Below are positions 50,819 through 63,288 of a stretch of DNA of 64,000 bases, one piece after another (position 1 is the stretch's first letter; each line of letters opens with the position of its first letter). Under the pieces are notes generated by a model, which searched no databases, was not told the DNA's origin, and saw nothing but the letters and a program-made list of their open reading frames with translations. The DNA lies in assembly GCF_000208925.1 (NCBI RefSeq), contig NW_001914888.1:39316-103315 (forward strand). The letters run 5' to 3'. Origin of the DNA: Entamoeba histolytica HM-1:IMSS (Eukaryota > Evosea > Mastigamoebida > Endamoebidae). A program made the position numbers and the translations under genes.

Positions 50819-52879
50819 TTATTTTTTATCATTAACAAGTTTGGTTTTTATTCTATATTTCTCAATTTCTTCTTTTTCTTGTGAAATTCGTTTTTCATTT
50901 AATTTCTTTAAAAATTGAACTTTGCCAGGTCCTTCTGGAATTGTTTCAATCGACAGTCTATCCTCTTCAATGTTGTGTGGTACTATGTCTTTCTTCTTAG
51001 ACTTCGTTTGGGGGTTATCTTGTTTTTGTTTAACGGTTTGTAGACTTTTTGAAAAAAAGCTTCTTCTTTTCTTTTCACAAAATCTTTCATGTACTTTTGT
51101 CTCTTCTTGAGTCATTGTATTACTTTTTTTTCTTTGGCACAATACAACCTCTATTTCACTATTCATACTTATCAATCTATCATCTTGTTTTTCTTCAATA
51201 AGTTTAACTTTTTCTTTCTTAGTATTATCAAGACTACTACAATGCCCATTCTCATTTAAAGTGGTAATATCTTTTCCTAAATCACTCAGTCCCATCATAG
51301 GTTTTATATATTTTTCTGTTTTAAATATTCTTTCAGTAGATGTAATACTTTTTTGATGGCTTTGTTCTTTCTTAATTCCCTTACTACCATCTTCTATCAG
51401 AACACTATTTTCTTTAGGTTGTTGCTCTTTTAATATACTCATTATTGTATTCCTCTTCTTTAACTCTTCCATAAGTTGTGGTAATCCTTTAGTAGTTGTT
51501 AGAGAGGTTGGTTGGATTGGAGTTAGAGACTGGTTGGAATTAATATGCAAATTAAAAGAATTACATTCCTTTTCTGTTTTGAAAGGCTCTAGTTTCTTTT
51601 GGTTTGCCTTTTCTTTTTCTAAAAAATAGCACTTAAGACAACATTTCCCAGTAGAATTCCAACACTTATAACAGATATAATTCAGACATTTCTTGCAATA
51701 ATATTTTTTCTTTTTTTTTATTTCAGATTGACATATTTTACACTCATTTACATCTTCAGGAGAAATAACTAATGGAGAAAAAACAAAGTCAGTTGTTTTT
51801 TTTATTCGAGTAATAGCATCTTTACTAATACTTTTCCAACGTTCTTTTTGCTCATAACTTTCAAATTCAATTTCACATGACTTGACGTTACTATAAACCT
51901 GTAAGGATTTCTCCTTATTTGGTTCAACAATACTACATTTACTTAATTCAATAATAAATCTAATTTTCATTAATTTTTCTTCTTTTTTTGTAAGTAAGAT
52001 ACAATCATTAAATAGTATTAGTCCTCGTCTACTTCTTCCATTGTGAGTGAATTGAATAACAGTTTCTTCACTTAATAAGATTCTATGAGGTTCTATAACT
52101 TCAAAATCATTTCTTTGAGCAAGTTTTGATCTTAGGTCAATGAGTTTTTGTTGTTGTTGGTTAGTCGAAATTGACTCATTAACTTTTGTAGTAACTTCTT
52201 TCATTGCTTCTAATGCTTTAGTGATATTCTGGTAATCACAATGATTTGTTGGAGTATGTTTTAACAAGTCTGTTAAAAGGAGACTATACCTTGGTAGTCT
52301 TTGAACTGGCATAATAAGATAATCACGAAGATCAAGGTTTTGATTAGTATTGAATTGAGTTTGACAACTTTCCAAATACCTTTCTAATTTGGTATCTTCT
52401 TCCAACTTTGTCAACAAAGTAAACGCTTTATTATGATTAATTAAAAAGTTTCTGTAAACAATAAAGAATGGTGAAAATTTAAGAAAAAGTTCCCCAACAG
52501 AGTCTTCAAATGTGTTATTTTTCCAACTTTTTATTACCATTGATGCAAATTCTCTATTACAACGAAGTATCTCATCATAATACAAAAAAATTTGTTTAAC
52601 ATCTTCTTCACGAAATGGAGATGTTTCTTTTACCATTTCACGATAATAGCAAGTTTCACAAACCCCAAGTGAAGTGACATAGGATATTTCTGTCTCATAG
52701 ATTTCTTTACAAACCATTTTTCTTTTTTCAAAGTTATAACATTTATCAATACTACCTTCTGTTTTATCAATACCTATTCTGGTTTTTTTAAAAACCTCTT
52801 CACTCTCTTTTAAGTTATTCTTTGATTGTTCAAGTATAATTAACTGAATTGGTTTTGGAGGGAGTTCAGGTACTTCCAT
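50819..52879 (-). CDS. RhoGEF with DH, PH and FYVE-like zinc finger
   Basis: 686 residues in one exon. The DH (Dbl) domain lies at about 55-245 (EIYETEISYVTSLGVC, then RDYLIMPVQRLPRYSLLL, the most conserved DH helix). A PH domain is at about 255-365 (ILFNDCILLTKK, then EFESYEQKERWKSI). A cysteine zinc finger follows at about 375-415 (CKICQSEI, YYCKKCLNYICYKCW, CCLKCYF). The C-terminal 270 residues are Lys/Ser/Thr-rich and disordered. Entamoeba has many DH-FYVE proteins; they activate Rho or Rac during phagocytosis and motility. The finger lacks the RHHCR lipid-binding box. Confidence 0.9.
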   Translation of the reverse strand: MEVPELPPKPIQLIILEQSKNNLKESEEVFKKTRIGIDKTEGSIDKCYNFEKRKMVCKEIYETEISYVTSLGVCETCYYREMVKETSPFREEDVKQIFLYYDEILRCNREFASMVIKSWKNNTFEDSVGELFLKFSPFFIVYRNFLINHNKAFTLLTKLEEDTKLERYLESCQTQFNTNQNLDLRDYLIMPVQRLPRYSLLLTDLLKHTPTNHCDYQNITKALEAMKEVTTKVNESISTNQQQQKLIDLRSKLAQRNDFEVIEPHRILLSEETVIQFTHNGRSRRGLILFNDCILLTKKEEKLMKIRFIIELSKCSIVEPNKEKSLQVYSNVKSCEIEFESYEQKERWKSISKDAITRIKKTTDFVFSPLVISPEDVNECKICQSEIKKKKKYYCKKCLNYICYKCWNSTGKCCLKCYFLEKEKANQKKLEPFKTEKECNSFNLHINSNQSLTPIQPTSLTTTKGLPQLMEELKKRNTIMSILKEQQPKENSVLIEDGSKGIKKEQSHQKSITSTERIFKTEKYIKPMMGLSDLGKDITTLNENGHCSSLDNTKKEKVKLIEEKQDDRLISMNSEIEVVLCQRKKSNTMTQEETKVHERFCEKKRRSFFSKSLQTVKQKQDNPQTKSKKKDIVPHNIEEDRLSIETIPEGPGKVQFLKKLNEKRISQEKEEIEKYRIKTKLVNDKK

Positions 52880-53049
52880 TGTTGTGACTTTAAAGTTTTG
52901 GTCTTTCTATCTCTGACTTTTCTTCTCAGTTATTCTTTTTCTTTTTAATAAGTTTGGTAGTCAAAAAGAGATTTTATAACCTTAAAAAGATTTTTAGTTA
53001 TATATGAAACATAATATGAATATCCTGTATTACTGGAGTTGGTTCCTTT

Positions 53050-54107
53050 TTATAGTTGAATTGACATAATGTCATTAGTTTCAAATATTGAGTAATTGAC
53101 CAATAGACTAGGAGTTCCTCTTTTAGTTGGAACAGAACTAGTAAAATTAAGAAACATATCTCGAAGTGCCTCATTCTTAAAGAATTTAAGTAAACTCTTA
53201 TCACCAAACCCAGACTTGAAACTCTATTTGTTAATACTATTTTTTATAGATTATTATAAAAGAAGTTAATGACCCAAACCAATGGATTGAATATTTTTCG
53301 ACTAACCATTTCAAATAAACAAATACCTAAACTATAAACATCACTTTCAAACAATGCATGCCCTTGAAGTACTTCCGGAGCTAAATACCTTCCTTCACCA
53401 CATTCATCTGAATGAACAACATCTCCGACTTTAGTTGATGTACCAAAATCACCTAACTTTACCATCCCATTCTTATCAATTAATAGATTTTCTAATTTAA
53501 CGTCAAGATGAACTAAGTCATAAATATTCATAATTTTTAATCCCATAAGAACACACCACATTGTAAAAATAATCTCACTATTATTCATTTCTTTACTTAT
53601 TAAAAGGTCCCAAACTGTTGTTTCAAATTTGGGCATAATAGCATAAAAATTTATTGAATCATAATACATTTCTTCATTTAATGCTAGATACATAGTTTTG
53701 TTTTGAAGTATTTTCATTGAACTACATTCTTTTTTGTAGTTAATTAAATGGTTTGTTCGAATGGAGACTTTAACAACTTTAATTTGATGAGTTTTGTTGT
53801 CATAACATTTATAGACATTCCAGTAGCTCCCTGTTCCTATCAGTTTCATGTTAACAAATCTCTTCTCTAATTCATCAGTTGGTGGAGGAATTCCTTCAAC
53901 AAATAGTTTTTGGTAATGAGTTATTCGTTTAGAGGGAATAGGAGGAGTACGATAAATTTTAGAAATAGGACAGAAATAATATTTTGTATTGTACTCGTTT
54001 GAAGAAAGTAAAGAGTTTCTCAGTGATTGGTCTTTCTTATTTTCATCAATGTAACTTGGAAAAAATAATAAATTTTGTTGTGGTGGTTGATTTTGAGTGT
54101 GTTGCAT
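53050..54107 (-). CDS. WEE1/MYT1-like protein kinase
   Basis: Exons 54107-53280 and 53223-53050 give 333 residues. The 56-base intron starts GTTTGG and ends AAATAG. Spliced, the last exon adds GFGDKSLLKFFKNEALRDMF, a plausible last kinase lobe with no further catalytic motif. The N-terminus (1-85) holds FFPSYIDENKKDQSLRN and PISKIYRTPPIPSKR. The kinase begins at about 88: loop GTGSYWNVYKC, ATP lysine in KVVKVS, catalytic LVHLDVKLENLL, DFG, then GRYLAPEVLQ. HLDVKxxN is the WEE1/MYT1 form of the loop. These kinases add inhibitory phosphate to cyclin-dependent kinases. The kinase C-lobe is shorter than usual. Confidence 0.85.
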
Positions 54108-54307
54108 ATAAAAAGAATAAATTATTGTTTCTTAGATTAACATTAAGATTGTACATTTGTGGATCATATTAGGAGTATAATAAAATCTGAAAGTGAGAAG
54201 TTTTTGATTGAGTGATTAGTGAAAAGAAATTTAAACCAATTAAATAAAATCTTAAAAAAAGAATGAAACGAAATTGAGTAAGAAAGAACTAGAAAAAAAC
54301 AGAAGTT

Positions 54308-55405
54308 ATGGAAAACGAATTACTTATAAAGAGTATTGATGAATTAGAAAATGATACTCGAAACACATACCAAGCAATAAGAAACCTCATTCCTAAGTAT
54401 AAGATAGTTGTTGAGAGATGTATATTATTTGATAAAGCTGAACAACAAATGGTTAAAGCAGCAGAAGGACTTGTAGAAGCAATGGAAACTATGGGAGATT
54501 GTGGGCATAATGACTTAAATGTTGGAATGTTAAATATTGCAAATATGTTTTCAATGTGGAAGAATAATTTAATAGAAATAACAGACCAATTTAAAATTAT
54601 TTGCGAAAATTTAGTAAATGATTCAACAAATTTACCCAAGGAACTTGACCGAGCACAGGATGAAGCCAAAAAGAATATATCTAAAGCAAATGACGAATGG
54701 AAAAAAATTAATAAGAAAATTGATACAACAAAGAAAAATAAAAAATTACTTTCAAAAAATCCTAATATTATTAATGAAATGCAAAATACTGAAAAAGAGA
54801 AAAAAGAAGTTTTAAAGACAGTAACGGTTGAAGCTTATAAAGACGCTTTAAATCTCCTTCGTGGAAGTTATGGAACAATTTTTGAAAATTTTAAGAAAGT
54901 GTATGATGTTAAAGTAACTGCAGATTCTAAAGCAGAACAAATTTTTAATGCACAGATTAAAGACATTAATGACTTAATTAATTATACAAAAGATATACCA
55001 CAAAAATGTAATACATTATTCTCAATGTATAATAATAAATTCATAGATGACACTGCATTTAAAGAAGAGTCAAAAGAATTACTTATTGAAATAGGTTTCA
55101 ATAAATATGCTGTCCAAAAACAAGAAATAGCTGACCGTTTATTAAACTCTGTTAAAACTGCTGTTGAAAATGGATTATTTACAACAAGTCTTGTAAAAAA
55201 GTTAATGAATTCTATTCCAGAAGATGCAAAGAAACCACCAGTAGAAGAAGAATTGATTGATATTTTGGAACCAATTCAAGAAGACCAACAACAACTAACT
55301 CAATCAACACCAATTATGACTCAAAAGAAAGAAGACACTCAAAACAATTCTTGTCTGATTAAATCAACTATTCCTAACAATTCTTCTCTTGTTGAAAAGG
55401 CTTAA
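54308..55405 (+). CDS. BAR-like coiled-coil protein
   Basis: 365 residues in one exon. Residues 1-230 are three long helices with a heptad-like pattern and Lys-rich stretches (ARNLIPKYKIVVER-like, KELDRAQDEAKKNISKANDE, KKIDTTKKNKKLLSKN), typical of BAR-type membrane-bending domains of the ACAP/ASAP kind. The last 80 residues are Gln/Thr/Ser-rich and disordered. No PH, ArfGAP or SH3 domain follows. The fold call rests on helix length and charge and is not a motif match. Confidence 0.7.
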   Translation: MENELLIKSIDELENDTRNTYQAIRNLIPKYKIVVERCILFDKAEQQMVKAAEGLVEAMETMGDCGHNDLNVGMLNIANMFSMWKNNLIEITDQFKIICENLVNDSTNLPKELDRAQDEAKKNISKANDEWKKINKKIDTTKKNKKLLSKNPNIINEMQNTEKEKKEVLKTVTVEAYKDALNLLRGSYGTIFENFKKVYDVKVTADSKAEQIFNAQIKDINDLINYTKDIPQKCNTLFSMYNNKFIDDTAFKEESKELLIEIGFNKYAVQKQEIADRLLNSVKTAVENGLFTTSLVKKLMNSIPEDAKKPPVEEELIDILEPIQEDQQQLTQSTPIMTQKKEDTQNNSCLIKSTIPNNSSLVEKA

Positions 55406-55739
55406 ACACTTTTTTGTGGTATTAATTTTTATTTATAATATTTTTATGCTTTTCTTCAGTTTTTATTTAGTTGATCATTTCTACAATTCATACACTATTA
55501 TCTCTCAAATATATTAATGTCATCCTGTAATATCCTCTCAAATTTTGTTACCAACAAGGAACATTATTGTTAACAGATTTTTTTATTATCAAATATATTG
55601 TTGTTTTTTTAACTTTGTTTTACGTAGTGATTTTACTCAAAAGTGTAGCTATGGTTCATGGCGGGATAATGCCTTCTGTTCATATTGTTTTAGTTTGTTT
55701 TTTCTTCATTAATTAAAATTAATTGGTTTGTGAGGGTTA
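55406..55739 (+). other. Intergenic stretch, possible missing 5' exon
   Basis: About 330 bases. The frame starting at 55740 has no signal peptide, unlike related genes. A frame here (from about 55651) encodes a hydrophobic run (PSVHIVLVCFFFIN) before stopping, but I could not splice it in phase to the Cys-rich frame. Confidence 0.35.
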
Positions 55740-58700
55740 ATGACTGTAATAGAATGTAAAAGAGGGTGTGAAGCATGTGATGAAGAATATCATTGTACAA
55801 AATGTAATTTAGGATATTGGTTACGAAAATATTCATCTAAAGTAAGTCTATGTGAAAAGTGTCCAACTGGATGTTTGGAATGTTCATCACCGACACAATG
55901 TTCATCATGTTCTAAAGGATATTATTTAGATAATGGAATGTGCTATCGTTTGTTGCTGCTTTTATAAAATTAAAATTTGAATCATTAAATTTTCAAAGAT
56001 AAGAATTAATCAGTAGAATGTCCTATTGGTTGTAGTTTATGTTCTGGTCCTGATTCTTGCATTACTTGTGAAAGAAATTATGGTGTTGTTGTTTATGGAG
56101 GTTCTAGTTGGTGTAGTCTATGTACAACAATTCGTTGTTCTTCATGCCAAGTTGGAACATATTTGTCTAATGGATTATGCTCTGGTTTGTTGAGTCTTTT
56201 ATTTGTAAATGATATGAAGAATAACACAGTATTAATGATTAGCATGTCCTAATGAATGTACGACATGCAACACTTTTAATGAATGTACTGGATGTAAAGA
56301 TGGATATTATTTGGAGAATGGGAAATGCGTTCTTTGTTCAAACAAACTCAAAGGATGTACTTCTTGTGATATTACTGGAAGTGTTTGTTATGAGTGCACA
56401 ACAAGATACAGACTTTCACAAGGATCATGTATAGGATGTCCTACTGAAAGAGGAGAAGGAGTTGATATGTGTAATAATAAAGGATGGCAAACTATCTGTC
56501 AATATGGATATACTGATCCATATGGTGGTTGTGAAAAGTGTAATGGAGGAGATGCATGTTTAACTTGTACTTATAAAGAAAATAGATGTCAAAGTTGTAA
56601 AGATGGATATTATTTAAATCGTAATAAATGTGATAAATGTGATGTTTTAGGATGTGCATGGTGTCAAGATGATCATACTTCATGCAAACGATGCAAAGAA
56701 GGATACTTATTAAAGAATGGGGAATGTGTGTCTTGCACTGAACTACCAGAATGTGAGTATTGTAGTAATGAATGTAAAAGATGCTCAAAAGGATATGCAT
56801 TTGATAGCCAACATACTTGTACTAAATGTAGTAATTGTGAAGAGTGTAATACACAAACGTGTTTTGTTTGTAATTCTGGATATACCATTTCAACTGGTAA
56901 TAATTGTGATTTATGTTCTAATGTATTTAGTCATTGTGCATCTTGTAAAACTACAGACCGTTATTGTAATTCTTGTGAACAAGGAATATGTCTTTTCTAC
57001 AATTAATAAAGATTGTGAGTTATGTAATGTTTCATTCCCACATTGTTCTTCTTGTAGTCAAACTGACAAAGTATGTTTATATTGTGAGGATGGATATACA
57101 TTAGTAAATGGTCAGTGTGTTACATGTGACAAGGCAATGATTGGTTGTTCAACATGTAATAATGACAAGGCAAAATGTGCATCATGTTCAGCTCCATTAG
57201 TGTTGGCATCAGATTCATTAAGTTGTAAGAATTGCTCAAGCTATTTTGAACATTGTCTAGAGTGTAGTCAAGTATCTTATAAATGTGTTAATTGTGACGT
57301 AGGATATGTTCCTGTTAATGGTATTTGTACTCCATGTCAAGAAGGAATTAGTGAATGTGTCAAGCCAACAAATGGACAATGTCCAATTGGAACATCACCA
57401 TATAAGGGATTTTGTTATGACTGTAAGAAAAAATTAAATAATTGTGATTTATGTTCTCAAACTGAATGGAAATGTCATACTTGTCAAAAGGGACTTCTAA
57501 ATAAAGATGGTATTTGTTCCACTTGTGATATTACTAATTGTGTAACGTGTTCAACAACAGAGTATAAATGTGATCAATGTATTGATGAATATGTTCCATT
57601 AGGAAAGAAGTGTTTAACATGTGGAAATGACCCAAATTGTTATAAATGTAATAATGATATGACTTGTTCATACTGTAAACTTGGATATAATCTTTATGAA
57701 GGTACTTGTACCCCATGTTCTGATACTAATGCTGGGTGTGTTTCACCAATAAAAGAAGGAAAATGTAAATATAATAATTTCCTTTATCAAAACTATTGTT
57801 ATGAATGTTCTAAATATAAACCTAATTGTCTAGTATGTTCTAATTCATCACCAAACTGTCTTGTATGTAAAAATGGATATGGACTAAAAGAAGATAGAAC
57901 ATGTGTAAAATGTGAGACTGGATGTTCATTGTGTTATAAAGCTGAACAATGTGAAAAATGTCAAGAAGGATATATGTTGAGAAAAGGAAAATGTTATAAA
58001 TTTGAGAGTGATAATTGTGATACTAATTGTTATAACTCAAGTATTGGATGTACTGCATGTTCCACAACTAAAATTGAAGAAGAATCGAATGGAATTTGTT
58101 TATTATGTTCAATTAAAAATTGTAAAGTGTGTGATTGTAATTTAAAGACATGTATTGTTTGTGAGGATGGATATGTTTATGATTCATACACTAAACAATG
58201 TACTGTCAAACCAGGTGATTTGTGTGAAGTATATAAAACATCATCATGCATTAAGTGTCGAGATGGTTATGCAGTTGATTATATTAATAACAAGTGTATT
58301 AAGTGTGGTAATAATTGTAAAACATGTAGATATACTAATGGTCATTTCAAGTGTCTATCATGTGACTCTTCATTAAATTTGTACTTATTAAATTCACAAT
58401 GTGTTTCTCCGACAAATGAGAAGTGTAATGTTGTAGGATTTGATAGTTGTAGATCATGTATTAATAATACAAAGGTAGTTGATGGAGAATGTAAAGAATG
58501 TTCAGCACATTGCTTGAGATGTTCACAAGATGAGTGTCTTCAATGTGACACATCAACCATTCTTCAAAACGGTAAGTGTGCTGAAAATCTGGATTGTTTA
58601 ATTACAAATGAATATGGAAGTTGTTCAAAATGTGTTTCAACAAAAGTATTAAATTCTGAAACTAGTCTTTGTGAGTCATGTCCAGAGAATTGTAAAGAAT

Positions 58701-59119
58701 GTTTATCGTCAACAAATTGTCATGAATGTATGAATGGTTATGTTTTATATAATCAAACTAATTGTATAAAATTAGCAAACACAAAGTTAAGGTTGAAAAG
58801 ATTAACTAATTCATTAATTCATCATTGTGAAAAAGAAACAACAGTTGGATGTCAACGTTGTGATAGTGGATATTATCTTACAGATATTTTGATGTGTGAT
58901 CCTTGTATTGAAAATTGTGAACAATGTAATAATCCAACAACATGTCAAAAATGTTCTTCAGGATATATTTTAAATAATAGTGTCTGTGTTAAACAAGGAA
59001 GAAAAGGTTGTAAAGTTATTACACAAAATGGTGAGAGATGTGCAATATGTGAAGATGGATATTTCTATAAACTCATTTTTGTTATAAGTTATATAATACT
59101 CAGCCTCATTTTTATTTAA
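55740..59119 (+). pseudogene. Cys-rich CxxC-repeat surface protein, frameshifted
   Basis: Exons 55740-55947, 56017-56184 and 56243 onward, with introns of 69 and 58 bases (GTTTGT to TAG). All encode CxxC-CxxGYY repeats like those of Entamoeba TMK kinases and the Igl lectin subunit. Near 56984-56986 one extra A turns the usual GGATAT (Gly-Tyr) into GGAATAT, and the first frame stops at 57006. The next frame continues without a gap (VFSTINKDCELC) to 59119, about 700 more residues. The end is a hydrophobic tail (LIFVISYIILSLIFI) with no kinase domain, like a GPI signal or a lost membrane helix. With no signal peptide and one frameshift, it is likely a pseudogene or a sequencing error in a long gene. 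Confidence 0.75.
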
Positions 59120-59397
59120 TACAAACATCATAAAATATTAAGATGAAGTAATAAATAACACAACCATGTTAGTACTAAAAAGTATTTTTATTAAATAATA
59201 ATTATTTCAAACGTTAAAATAGAGTTGGTAACAACAAAAATCTATAAAATTCAAATATTAGGAAAAAGAAAAAGTCATAAAGGATTACAAACTTATTATC
59301 AATTGAAAAAAATTTTACTTAACTGAAATAAAAAGAAAAGAACTTTATTGAAAACTAAAAAATAAAATCCTTCATCTTAATATTACGAATTTGAAAT

Positions 59398-62069
59398 ATG
59401 AGTAGTGATAAACAACATTACAATAAAAAGAATATGGGTATTAAACAATTTCCAAAGGATTGTATCTCACAAGCATCAATAATCACTTCTATTGACCTTT
59501 CAAATAATGAGATTATAGTTTGTTTATATTTTGCAAAAGACTCAAATAATCTGAATAAACTAACAACAGATAGAATCTCCCTAAAGAAATGGGACCTTTT
59601 AAAGTATTAACTCATTTCAGAATGATGGCAAATAAAGTATCATCTTTGCCACTTAGTTTTACTACATTAACTAATCTTAGACATCTTGATTTAAATGCAA
59701 ATTGTTTTACTGAATTTCCAACACAAATAACATCATTAACGAATTTAGAAGAAATCCAAATGATTCAAAATCAATTAACATCAATACCTGATTGTATTGG
59801 TAATTTAGTTAAACTACAAAGAATTTCATTTACTGCCAATTTTTTAAAATCATTACCAAAAGGATTAGCTAAATGTGTTGATATGAATTATATTGAATTA
59901 ACAAGTAATGAATTTGAAGAATTTCCTGACGTAATTTGTGAATTAAGAAAAGTAACAATTTTAATGCTTCAACAAAACCGAATTAAAGAAGTACCTGATT
60001 CTATAAGTAAATTGGAAAAATTGAGTGGATTATATTTATCATCTAATAATTTTGGTAAATTTCCTGAGTCAGTTTGTACTATTCCTTCATTAACACAATT
60101 AGAATTAGATAATAATAACTTTGTTGATATACCTGATTCTCTTTCACAATTAACAAAGTTAAAAACATTAATTATTAATAAATCATTTATTTCATGTTTA
60201 AATTCAGTAGATATGATGTCAAATTTATGTCAAATTGTGTTGAGTGATACAAAATGTATGTTTCTTCCAGACCTTTCACAAAATAGTAAATTAACATCAT
60301 TAAATGTTATTCGTGGATATTTAAATGAAGTCAAATCACTCCCACCAAATTGTTCATGTAGATTTTCTAATAATCAAATAGAATCAATTGAACTTCCAGA
60401 AAATGGAGTTCTCCAATATATGATTCTTTCAAATAATAGATTAAAAGTATCACCAAATCTTTCAATGCTTTCTAAAATTTCTCGTCTTGATATTTCTCAA
60501 AATAGAATTACTCGATTTAATGAAAATACATGTCATCCTACTTTACAACAATTAGATATTAGTTGTAATCCATTAGTTGAATTTCCTGTATGTATTACTA
60601 AATGCCAATCATTAAAAATTCTTAATCTTTCTGATTGTCATTTATATGATATTCCCTCTAATGTTCTTTCTTCATTAAGTAATTTAGAAACTTTATATAT
60701 TGGATGTAATCATCTTAGTTCATTAGAAAGTCTTTCTGTCTTAAAAAAATTGAGAGCATTATATTTACAGTCAAATAATCTTCTTCATTTTCCACAAAGT
60801 ATATTTGATTTAATTACATTAAAGACACTATTTGTATCCAATAATTATATCACAACTATTCCAAATGAAATCTCTCAATTAACTCAATTAGAACAACTAG
60901 CCCCCTGACGCCATAGTATTTTAGATATTAAACCATTAACTAATATTCCTAGTTTAAAAGAAATTGATGTTTCATTTAATTTTATTAAACAAATTCCATC
61001 AGAAATAGAGTCAATGCCAAATTTAATGGCATTTAATATTATTGGTAATGAACTTGAAACTCATTGTAAAATTCCTCATTTAGAAAAGAAATGTGAATTT
61101 TTCCAAATACAACGTCCTGTATTAAAAACAAGTAAAGAAGAACCAACATCTGAAACTACTTTTATTGCATGTACTGTTTATAATGATAAAAAAGTAGCTA
61201 AACCATTTTCTATTCCAGTTGATCTTAATCCACCATTTACTTTAAAAATGGCTAATGGTATTAAAAATGAAGATGAATTTCCTATTGACTTTGGAATTTC
61301 TGAAATGAAAGGAAGAAGACCTTCTATGCAAGACACTTCATTTGTTATAAAAAATTATTTAATGAAAGGATATCATATGCTTGGATTATTTGATGGACAT
61401 GGAGGAGATACTGTATCAAAACTCTCATCCGCTTTATTTCCAACTATTTTTGCAAACCAACTTCAAAGTCAAATTAAAAAAAGTTTATCTAAAAAGAAAC
61501 TTGATCCAGAAAACTATATTGACACTTGGATTAAAACAGCATTTATTGAAACATATTCAACAATTAATGAATATGTTGAAAAACAAAAATTCACAGATGG
61601 ATCTGCTGGAATTGTTATATTAATTACACCTCAAAAAATGCATTGTGCTAATTGTGGTGATTCAAGAGCATTATTAGTTCAAAGAAATACTGAAAATCCA
61701 ATGTCTGTTGATCATAAACCAACTAATCCAAATGAATTTCGAAGGATTAGACAAAATTATGGTTATGTTGATAAAAGTGGTAGATTAAATGGTGAAGTTG
61801 GTCTTGCACGTGCATTAGGTGATCTTAAATGTCATCCTGCTTTAACTTGTGAACCAGAAGTTTTAACTTTTAATAGGTCAAATGAAGATCAAGCAATTGT
61901 TGTTGCATGTGATGGATTATGGGATGTTTTTGATAATCAAACGGTTGCTCGTATGACACGAGAACGTTTAAAAACACCAAGAATTGCTGACATAGCTTGT
62001 TTCCTAAGAGATGCTGCTCATTTCAATGATAGTGGAGATAATATTAGTTGTATCGTTGTTCGCTTTTAA
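59398..62069 (+). CDS. Leucine-rich repeat PP2C phosphatase (with in-frame TGA)
   Basis: Exons 59398-59517 and 59574-62069, joined in phase across a 56-base intron (GTTTGT to GATAG). Codons 30-530 are about 20 leucine-rich repeats of the LxxLxxLxLxxNxIxxIP type. The PP2C domain follows from about codon 610: GRRPSMQDTSFV, DGHGGD (metal site), CGDSRALL, and the final acidic CDGLWDV and GDNISCIVV. In 60900-60914 the sequence GCC CCC TGA CGC CAT stops the frame at codon 485. The repeat spacing across it is exactly conserved, so five codons look replaced rather than inserted. Without the stop the protein would be 871 residues. LRR-PP2C proteins dephosphorylate Ser/Thr targets. Confidence 0.85.
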
Positions 62070-63288
62070 ATTTAATTAACTTTTCATATCTTTTTGTTTC
62101 TTTTTATATATCTTTTCTTATATATTCAAAAATGAAGAATATCATAAATAAATAGATATTTCATTATTGTAGTATTTTATATTTGTCATAACAATATTTT
62201 ATTCTTTAAAAACTTTGAATATAATCTTTTTTTTACTCTAAGATTGAATTTGAAACTATTCATTTTACATTTGAATTACTTGAATTTTTATTATTATTAC
62301 ATTAAACACATTTTTTAGAATATCATGTCTCTTTGGTAATTTATTCAATTCACCTTTCTGTTTATACTTAAATTTAATGACACCTTTATTCTTCCTATAA
62401 CTTTAACTGAAGCAATAATGACTAGTTGTTCTTAATAGAAATATCTTCTAAGATAATTAATAGAATAATATTTTCTTAGTTCAATAAAATATTATACCAT
62501 CTTTTCATTAAAGATCTTTAGTAAGTTCATTAGAGCTCAAAAACAATTCTTTAGTGATAATTTGTTTATCAACTCAGTAAAAGTTAGTATAAATAATCTT
62601 ATTCTGTAGAGTTGTTTTATCATTCAATAAAAAAATATATTTTAGTAAATATTTAATGATAATATCTTTGTATTTTTAACTTCCTTATTTTGTAATAAAC
62701 AAATAAATAATTGTTTAGTGGTGACTTTTTATAAAAACGAGACTAACGTATTAATGAAATAATCATAATATTATTTTCTTTATTGATAAATCTACTCCCA
62801 TTGTGGTATTGTTATTTATATCTATCCTATAACTATTCTATACACTATAGTGTGAATTATAAACAAATACTATATGAATTAGTATCATAGACAACTTGTC
62901 AGAAGACAACAAAGAAACTAATTAAAAACAATTAAGTATTGCATTTTAGTATTTTTTTAATAATATTTTAATTTGACTAATGGTATCTTTATCAAATTTC
63001 TTATATTTATTCAACAAAGAAGATGATACATTTTTTTTTTTCATACTCTAAACACTCCAAGATAATAAAATAATATCAAAATAAAAAAGGGTGTTTATTA
63101 AAATTACAACATTTTTCTTAAATAAAATTATGTAAATAACAGTTCATAATTCTCTTTATTATGTGGTTAAATGTTTTTGTTGAATTTTCAAGACATAGAA
63201 TTGAAATCTAGACTATAAATGATATTTATTTTCAATTCAAAAATAAAATAAAATATAAAACTAAAAATGTTATTTAAAACAAAAAGAG
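62070..63288 (+). other. AT-rich intergenic stretch
   Basis: About 1.2 kb between two same-strand genes. No frame, RNA gene or repeat seen. The last part should hold the promoter of the LRR gene at 63289. Confidence 0.45.
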
